A stretch of 52,093 nt of DNA, from the NCBI GenBank assembly GCA_903884265.1, contig CAISEG010000056.1, forward strand, positions 1 through 52,093, read 5' to 3'. Each line of letters starts with the position of its first letter. Position 1 is the stretch's first letter. The position numbers were made by a program, and so were the translations under genes. This DNA comes from an uncultured Anaerolineales bacterium (lineage in GTDB: Bacteria > Chloroflexota > Anaerolineae > Anaerolineales > Villigracilaceae). Shown piece after piece: positions 46,067 to 52,093 of this stretch. Below the pieces are notes generated by a model. That model was given only the letters and a program-made list of their open reading frames with translations, did no database searches and was not told the DNA's origin.

Positions 46067-47015
46067 CTCTGTCTCCAAAGGGAAGCCCCAGCCCTTGTAC
46101 TAGATTCTTGATCGTATTCCAATGGACCCGCTCCCAGGCAGCGGGACTGGAGTTGGCATTGTGGGGAGCCAGCATTACGTTATCCATCTGCCTGAGGGGA
46201 CTTTCAGCGGGCAATGGCTCAACCTCGAACAGGTCCAAAGCCGCGCCGCCAATTGTACCTGCTTTCAACGCCTCCACCAGCGCTGGCTCATCCACGATAG
46301 GGCCGCGGGCGGTGTTGACCAGGATTGCATGCGGACGCATCAGGCTCAGGGTGCGGGCATTGATAAGATGGAGACTGGTCGGATTCAGGTCGCAGTTCAG
46401 AGAGACAAAGTCGGCACGGGCAAGCAAATCGTCCAGCGGTGTCATTTCCACACCGGTTTCGGCAATAAAAACGTGGTCTATCTCAACGATATCGGTACCA
46501 AGAAGTACCATCCCGAAGGCATGCGCCCGGCGGAGGACGGTCTTGCCGATCGTACCCACACCGACCACGCCGAGGGTGCACTCGTGCAAGGCCCTACCAG
46601 GAAGTTTCTCCCACACGCCTGCTTTCATGGCCCCGTCCATCCAAGGGAGACAACGGGCAAACGCCAGCAAGTAGCCCATGACCGAATCAGTAACAGGCAG
46701 GGTGAAGGCATTGGGCGTACGGTAAAGTTTCACGCCCAGACGCTCGCAGGCGGCTGAGTCGATCGAGTCGACACCCGTGCCCCACTTGGAGATGACTTTG
46801 AGGCGCGGCGCACAGGCCGCAAGGACACGGGCACTAAAACGATCGTCGCCGCAAACGGCACCGTCAAACTGACCGGCGTATTTCAGAATTTCGTCTTCGT
46901 CGAGGCGTTCATGGACCTCGGGTGTGATCAGGTCCAACCCGTAGCGTTCAAGCGCCGGACGGAAACGGTCGATGGACGTGAGCATGTAGGGGGCAGAAAA
47001 CAGGATGGTTGGCAT
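46053..47015 (-). CDS. D-isomer-specific 2-hydroxyacid dehydrogenase
   Basis: LGVVGVGTIGKTVLRRAHAFGM; LVNTARGPIVDEPAL; ALDLFEVEPLP; LAPHNANSSP. Confidence 0.9.
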   Translation of the reverse strand: MPTILFSAPYMLTSIDRFRPALERYGLDLITPEVHERLDEDEILKYAGQFDGAVCGDDRFSARVLAACAPRLKVISKWGTGVDSIDSAACERLGVKLYRTPNAFTLPVTDSVMGYLLAFARCLPWMDGAMKAGVWEKLPGRALHECTLGVVGVGTIGKTVLRRAHAFGMVLLGTDIVEIDHVFIAETGVEMTPLDDLLARADFVSLNCDLNPTSLHLINARTLSLMRPHAILVNTARGPIVDEPALVEALKAGTIGGAALDLFEVEPLPAESPLRQMDNVMLAPHNANSSPAAWERVHWNTIKNLVQGLGLPFGDRDEVA

Positions 47016-47022
47016 AGGCTCT

Positions 47023-47706
47023 CTAAGGTTTCAAAGGTTGTTTCATCAAAAAATCAGTGATGGCAAAATCAAGCTCTTCGTCGATATCCCAGGCTTCGGC
47101 GGCGTCCATCTCAAACATCAACGGTCGTTCGCCCAGGCGGTTACGCCGGCGGGATAGGTTTTCGCGGGTGAAGATGTACATGCACGAATTCTCTTCATAG
47201 ACCGGCGGCAGGTCCTGGGTCTGGAGCAGGATGTTCGGATCGTGGTTGAGGGCGTGACCGTGCTGATCATACAAGCGGGTCTGCAGGCGGGTCACCGAGA
47301 AGAGCGAATCGTAAGCCGGGAAGTCAGCCAGGAAGGCTTGGATGGCTTTCGAGATCGTCGCGGGTTTGAGAAGCGGGTTGGTGCTGTGGGTCTGGAGGTA
47401 GAACTCCGCCTGCACCTGGGAGGTGTCGTAAAGCAAGATCTCGTTCATCGGGGTGGTATCTGCGCGCAGGCGTTTCGGGCGGTCAATGACCCGCACCTGG
47501 GGGAAATCCCGCCGCAGACCGGTGATGACCGGTTTAGAGTCAGTATCCACGACAACCATGGAAATCTCAGGCACGGCCAGCAGCGTCTCCAGAATGTGCT
47601 GGTAAAGGGGCTTGCCTGCCAGCGGACGGTAGTTCTTGCCGGGGACGCGCTGGCTGTGGTGGCGCATGGGAACGAGGGCGACAAATTGAGGCATATTCTT
47701 ACTCAT
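47023..47706 (-). CDS. Acylneuraminate cytidylyltransferase-family protein (second CMP transferase)
   Basis: MPQFVALVPMRHHSQRVPGKNYRPLAGKPLYQHILETLL; LQTHSTNPLLKPATI; EENSCMYIFTRENL. Confidence 0.88.
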   Translation of the reverse strand: MSKNMPQFVALVPMRHHSQRVPGKNYRPLAGKPLYQHILETLLAVPEISMVVVDTDSKPVITGLRRDFPQVRVIDRPKRLRADTTPMNEILLYDTSQVQAEFYLQTHSTNPLLKPATISKAIQAFLADFPAYDSLFSVTRLQTRLYDQHGHALNHDPNILLQTQDLPPVYEENSCMYIFTRENLSRRRNRLGERPLMFEMDAAEAWDIDEELDFAITDFLMKQPLKP

Positions 47707-47920
47707 TATACCGAATCGGCTCCACATCGCGCTTGACGGGAGTGGTCTTCTCCCAACCGATATGGTAGTAGAAGGTCTGGCGAAGGGCGGGAGTCAATAA
47801 GCCGGAGTCCACCATGATAAGTTGCACGTCCGGGACAGTCTGGTGGCGCACCCCCTCCAACAGACGCCCGATGTGTTGTTCCTCGTTAAACGCACGGATA
47901 ACCAGCGAGCAACTAGACAT
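47699..47920 (-). pseudogene. Internally deleted GT2 remnant (N- and C-terminal ends only, 73 codons)
   Basis: MSSCSLVIRAFNEEQHIGRLLEGVRHQTVPDVQLIMVDSG is a GT2 N-terminus, then directly LLTPALRQTFYYHIGWEKTTPVKRDVEPIRYNE*; overlaps both neighbours. Confidence 0.75.
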
Positions 47921-49517
47921 CCAGTTCAAACCGTTTACCGTGCAAGATTCCATCCAGCAAGATTTGCAGGGTGGGAGATTGCTCCAATTGGTGGAGCGAA
48001 AATCTTTTCAAGCTGATGTAACCAGTCGGTTGTGTAGACTCGACAAATTCTCCAAAAGGCAGGGAAAATCGGTAATAGCGGAAATACAAGAACCGGCGCG
48101 TCCGCTGGATGGATTCTTGCAGGACCGATAAACGATCCGCCGTTAAAAAGGCGTTCAACTGCTGAAGGTATGGCTCGCGCTCCGGCTCAAAGAAGGCTGT
48201 CCCGTAATCGGTGAACGGGGAGCGTGCGGCACATAAAGCTGGGACACCCAGTAAAGTGGCTTCCAGGCTGATGGTGGAGTTGTAAACGAGGATGAATTTC
48301 GCCGCCCGCACCAAATCATATGAACTGACGCGTTCCTGCGGAGGGATGAAGACCACATTATCAAGGTCTGCCGCGCCGCTTTGTTCCGTCCACATCGCCA
48401 CACTCTCACGGCTGGCCTTGCCGGGGCGGGCCTCATCGGGGTGGGCACGAACGATAAAAAGGGTTTCAGGGTGAGCCCGGATGACTTCGAGCAGGGTGTC
48501 CAGCCAGTCGAACATATCCCGGAAGGCGACATTGGCGTGCAACTGGCTGGTATCGAAAATAACATTGGTGAAAACCGCCACTGTCTGCCTGTGGGACCTA
48601 ATTTTCGTCTTGAGCAAATCGCTCAGTTCGTGGATCTCATGCCAGAACTTGACACCCGCCATGCTAAAATCGCCCCGCCAGCGTTTCTGCAAGTCGGCAT
48701 CCAGGCGGGTATTCTGCTGCGGGGTGAGTTCACCGTCGGGGATGGTAATGGGATACATGGTGGCCTGCCCCTCGACAAAATAACCGCTGAAAGGCTGGAA
48801 ACCCGATTCATGGGTGACAGCACGCACACCGTACTGCCGGCACAACCAAAAGGCGGTCGCTTCGGGAAAGTGCATGCCGTTGAAGAATACCGCCGCCTGC
48901 GGCTTGACGGACATCAGCAGAGCATTGAATTCGCGAGCCACGTTCCAGGCTGAAAGAATGAACTCACGGCCCAGGAAACGGGTTGGTGCATCATCGGTGA
49001 GGGATTGCAATCTCAGCCGCCAGCGAAGGGAAGGCAGAACCAGCACGCCTAGGGGGATATTTCCAATCCCATCCAGCAAGGGGTGTTCGTAGCGCATGAG
49101 TTCATCGAGGCTCAGGTCCTCGAGCGCGGCGAAGAGTTCTTCATCCCGCTGATAAGTGAACCAGCGCACTTTTGAACCAGTAAAATTCGCCCGGGACTGG
49201 CGGATGCACATTCCGCAAGGCATGGGGCAGGATGGGTCAGTCTCATCGGTGCCGAGCACGCAGCAGCTCATGCCCGCCTTGCAGACAAAATGGATGACGG
49301 GAGTCCCAGCCAGACGGACAGCCCAGGATGTAAGGAGGGAAAAAGAGGCGTTCTGGCTGAGTCCCGACAGCCGTGTGGAGGCATTGAAAAAGAGAACGGG
49401 TGGACGATCCGCGACCGGCTGGGAAGCATATGCCACCCCGCGCGCCATGTTGATAAGACGCGCCAATTCGGCGGTTCGTCGCATGCGGCGGGAAAGGACT
49501 TCAATAAGCCGGGGCAT
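47913..49517 (-). CDS. Capsule-type/GT-B-like surface carbohydrate biosynthesis protein with Cys cluster
   Basis: LLDTLLEVIRAHPETLFIVRAHPDE...ILVYNSTISLEATLLGVPAL (capsule GT C-terminal motif); CKAGMSCCVLGTDETDPSCPMPCGMCIRQ. Confidence 0.7.
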   Translation of the reverse strand: MPRLIEVLSRRMRRTAELARLINMARGVAYASQPVADRPPVLFFNASTRLSGLSQNASFSLLTSWAVRLAGTPVIHFVCKAGMSCCVLGTDETDPSCPMPCGMCIRQSRANFTGSKVRWFTYQRDEELFAALEDLSLDELMRYEHPLLDGIGNIPLGVLVLPSLRWRLRLQSLTDDAPTRFLGREFILSAWNVAREFNALLMSVKPQAAVFFNGMHFPEATAFWLCRQYGVRAVTHESGFQPFSGYFVEGQATMYPITIPDGELTPQQNTRLDADLQKRWRGDFSMAGVKFWHEIHELSDLLKTKIRSHRQTVAVFTNVIFDTSQLHANVAFRDMFDWLDTLLEVIRAHPETLFIVRAHPDEARPGKASRESVAMWTEQSGAADLDNVVFIPPQERVSSYDLVRAAKFILVYNSTISLEATLLGVPALCAARSPFTDYGTAFFEPEREPYLQQLNAFLTADRLSVLQESIQRTRRFLYFRYYRFSLPFGEFVESTQPTGYISLKRFSLHQLEQSPTLQILLDGILHGKRFELDV

Positions 49518-49528
49518 TAATCCTAAAC

Positions 49529-50422
49529 CTAATCTTCTATCACCACACGGCGCAGTTTCTTGAGGGACGACAATTCGCTCTCATAAACACGCTTGACGCC
49601 GTCACCCAGCGAGGCTTCGGCAACACGCACATATTTAACCAGCCGTTCGAAACCGCTGGGCTCCACCGAAGCAGCCTGGTCGGAACCCCACATGGCCCGG
49701 TCGAGGGTCAGGTGCCTTTCGATCATGCAAGCACCCAGAGCCACCGCAACCTGTGGAGGAACGAGACCAACCTCGTGACCGGAATAACCAACTGGGCAGG
49801 GGAATTCATCCCGCAGAGTCCGGATCATGCGCAGGTTGAGTTCTTCCGGTTCGCACGGATAGGTGCTGGTACAGTGGGTGATGGCGAGATTCTCAGTGCC
49901 GACCACCTCGACCGCCGCCCGGATCTGTTCAATGGTCGACATACCGGTAGAGATCACCAGCGGACGTCCGGTTTTACGGGTGTGGCGCAGCAAATTGTGG
50001 TCGGTGATGGAGGCCGAGGGAATCTTGAAGGCGGGTGTATCGAACTGCTCCATAAAATCGACCGCCTGCTCGTCCCAGACCGATGCGAACCACTCAATGC
50101 CTTTTTTCTTACAATAGCGGTCAATTTCCAAATATTCTTTTTCTCCAAACTCAACCTTGTAACGGTAATCCAGATAGGTGATGTAACCCCAGGGCGTCTC
50201 GCGCATCTGTTTTTGCTGTTCGAGCGGGGTACAGATCTCGGGAGTACGCTTCTGGAACTTGACCGCATCCACCCCGGCATGGGCAGCGGCATCAATCATC
50301 TGTTTGGTGATATCGAGATCGCCATTATGGTTAATACCGATCTCAGCAATAATGTAGACGGGATGCCCATCGCCAACCAACCGGTTACCAATTTTGATTT
50401 CGCGGGTCATATCGTTAAGCAC
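49529..50422 (-). CDS. NeuB-family nonulosonic acid synthase lacking the C-terminal SAF domain
   Basis: YIIAEIGINHNGDLDITKQMIDAAAHAGVDAVKFQKR; PVGYSGHE; MIERHLTLDRAMWGSDQAASVEPSGFERLV; ends ~30 aa later. Confidence 0.92.
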   Translation of the reverse strand: MLNDMTREIKIGNRLVGDGHPVYIIAEIGINHNGDLDITKQMIDAAAHAGVDAVKFQKRTPEICTPLEQQKQMRETPWGYITYLDYRYKVEFGEKEYLEIDRYCKKKGIEWFASVWDEQAVDFMEQFDTPAFKIPSASITDHNLLRHTRKTGRPLVISTGMSTIEQIRAAVEVVGTENLAITHCTSTYPCEPEELNLRMIRTLRDEFPCPVGYSGHEVGLVPPQVAVALGACMIERHLTLDRAMWGSDQAASVEPSGFERLVKYVRVAEASLGDGVKRVYESELSSLKKLRRVVIED

Positions 50423-51644
50423 CTTTCTTTTCCAAGATTAATTCACACAATTCACGGACTGCCGCATAACCACCTGGACGACCAAGGACATAATCAGCCT
50501 GGCGCGCCACTGCGGGCAAGGCATCCGCCACTGCCACTGCCCAACCGACAAGCGGAAAGCAGGGTAAGTCATTTAAATCGTTTCCACAGAAGACGACATG
50601 CGCCGGGTCTATCTTGCGTTCGGCCAGTAATTTCTGCAACGCAGGGGCCTTGTCATCCTCGCCCTGGATGCAGCCGACATTCATTTTTTTGCAACGTGCG
50701 GTCACGACCGGATTGGTCTCCTTTGAAATGACGACCGTCGCAACCCCCATATTTCGCAGCAGGTCAATCCCGTAACTGTCTCCACGATTGGCTGCCACCA
50801 TCTCGCGTCCATCCTGATCAACCCAGACACGGTTGTCGGTCAGAACGCCATCGAAGTCAAGGACAAGTAGTTCTATTTTCTCCGGCAGCCTGCGAGGCGC
50901 CTTGCCGGGCCAGACCATAAGCGGGCCGTCGGTCAACAAACGTTCTTCGGCGCGGCGCCAATCGTCGGGAGTGTCCAGGTCTGCAGAATAGACGGGATCA
51001 AAAAGCACGGGCAGGATAACTTTACCGCTCATTGAATTCAATCCCAGGATCGTCGCCGGGTGAATGACGTCAATCAGACCCGTGTGGGCATAGGCCATGG
51101 GCAAAACCTGGCGCGGGGCATTGTATGGCTCGTCAATTCCGGGAACATCCGTCAGCGGGTGGATGGGTTTATTCTCCCCGTCGATCAGCCACATCTTGAA
51201 CGGGTTCTGGTGGGCCGGCGTGATGCCTCGGACCGAGTCCGCTTCAGGATGATCGAGCAGGATTCGCACAGCACGATCCACCAGATCCGGTGGGCGGATG
51301 GGTGTGGTTGGCCGCAGATGAACGACCGCGTCCGGGGAATAGCCTTCGTGCCCGGTCAGCCACGTTAGGGCATGCTGGAAAACAGGCAAGTCGGGAGTGC
51401 GATCCCCCGCCAATTCAGCGGGGCGCAGGAATGGAGTCTCTGCACCGTACTGGCGGGCAACTTTGGCAATCTCCTCGTTGTCAGTCGAAACAATCAGGCG
51501 CGTCACTGTCTCTGCACGGAGGCCAGCCACGATACTGTAAGCGATCAGCGGGTACCCGGCAAAAAGACGGATATTCTTACGCGGGATGCCTTTCGAGCCG
51601 CCGCGCGCTGGGACGATGGCAAGAACTTCAGGTTTTTTCGTCAT
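50415..51644 (-). CDS. CMP-nonulosonate cytidylyltransferase fused to KdsC-like HAD phosphatase
   Basis: LAIVPARGGSKGIPRKNIRLFAGYPLIAYSI; VHLRPTTPIRPPDLVDRAV; then LLVLDFDGVLTDNRVWVDQDGREMVAANRGDSYGI and CGNDLNDLPCFPLVG. Confidence 0.93.
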   Translation of the reverse strand: MTKKPEVLAIVPARGGSKGIPRKNIRLFAGYPLIAYSIVAGLRAETVTRLIVSTDNEEIAKVARQYGAETPFLRPAELAGDRTPDLPVFQHALTWLTGHEGYSPDAVVHLRPTTPIRPPDLVDRAVRILLDHPEADSVRGITPAHQNPFKMWLIDGENKPIHPLTDVPGIDEPYNAPRQVLPMAYAHTGLIDVIHPATILGLNSMSGKVILPVLFDPVYSADLDTPDDWRRAEERLLTDGPLMVWPGKAPRRLPEKIELLVLDFDGVLTDNRVWVDQDGREMVAANRGDSYGIDLLRNMGVATVVISKETNPVVTARCKKMNVGCIQGEDDKAPALQKLLAERKIDPAHVVFCGNDLNDLPCFPLVGWAVAVADALPAVARQADYVLGRPGGYAAVRELCELILEKKGA

Positions 51645-52093
51645 TTTCCCATTCTCCCTGCCAGCAAGCCCAAAGTGACCCACTGCCAGATGTAGAAACT
51701 ATTATCGCTGCCGCCCCGCAGATATTCCTGCCAGGTTGCGCGAACGGTGTTCGCATTCAACCAAGTGCCCGCATAAGCATGAAGGGCTGTCTCAATGCGT
51801 GCCTCGGTCCATTTCGCAAGCGGCCCGCGCAACCACTCACGCTGGGGGGTTTGAAGGGGACGCTTGGGTGCTTCGACCACACCGGCAGGAGCCAAACGGG
51901 CCGCCAGTTTGCGCAAAAGGAACTTGCGCGTCTCGCCCTGGATCTTGCGCTCCACCGGCTGGCGCAGAGCCAGTTCAACCAAGCGATGGTCAAGGAACGG
52001 CTCGCGAAGTTCGGTGGAAGCGCGCATAGCAATGCGATCATTGAAACGCGTGGCGCGCGGGATCTTGGTATACACAATGTCACGAATTTGCAG
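51641..52093 (-). CDS. Asparagine synthase C-terminal domain (AsnB-like, 5' truncated by window edge)
   Basis: LQIRDIVYTKIPRATRFNDRIAMRASTELREPFLDHRLVELALRQPVERKI...; ATGA overlap with the next gene. Confidence 0.88.
   Translation of the reverse strand: MQIRDIVYTKIPRATRFNDRIAMRASTELREPFLDHRLVELALRQPVERKIQGETRKFLLRKLAARLAPAGVVEAPKRPLQTPQREWLRGPLAKWTEARIETALHAYAGTWLNANTVRATWQEYLRGGSDNSFYIWQWVTLGLLAGRMGK

Noticed and set aside
49712-50731. 339-aa plus-strand ORF antisense to NeuB/NeuA-HAD
   Set aside because: Longest shadow ORF; spans two overlapping, well-supported genes and has no domain signature
1-52093. CRISPR arrays, rRNA genes, insertion sequences, toxin-antitoxin or restriction/defence modules
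   Set aside because: No regularly spaced direct repeats, no rRNA signatures and no transposase, nuclease or TA-like ORFs among the supplied frames

Overview
Window of about 52 kb from a bacterial chromosome. Gene content, T/P-rich exported proteins and promoter style suggest Chloroflexota/Anaerolineae-like (inference, not proven). The left ~30 kb is mostly housekeeping: tilS 3' end, a tyrosine-recombinase-fold protein that appears to have lost its catalytic residues, tRNA-Val(GAC), a T-box leader plus short Thr-containing ORF upstream of thrS, infC with an apparent AUC start, rpmI-rplT, an rRNA/tRNA 2'-O-methyltransferase, DUF711, two translationally coupled ArsR/DUF2087 regulators under a 46-bp palindrome, a branched-chain aminotransferase, CIRCE-groES-groEL, two tandem TPR membrane proteins, trmD, MFS, a BMP-type nucleoside ABC transporter, an NBR1-Ig-like lipoprotein, queG, an XTP/dITP pyrophosphatase, an alpha/beta hydrolase and an orphan histidine kinase. 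The right ~21 kb (about 30.7-52.1 kb, all minus strand) is one tightly packed surface-glycan operon with a nonulosonic-acid-like module: SAF-less NeuB, NeuA fused to a KdsC-like HAD phosphatase, a second cytidylyltransferase, a 2-hydroxyacid dehydrogenase and an SDR. It also holds two membrane sulfatase-fold proteins, a DUF115/GT42-like protein, four GT39-like membrane proteins in two tandem pairs, two GT2s, a Wzz-like and a Wzy-like protein, and a 73-codon remnant of a GT2 gene. The best candidates for something under-described are this glycan module, the dead recombinase, the T-box plus short-ORF arrangement at thrS, and the repeat-modified ArsR/DUF2087 operon. No CRISPR, rRNA or intact mobile element was found.
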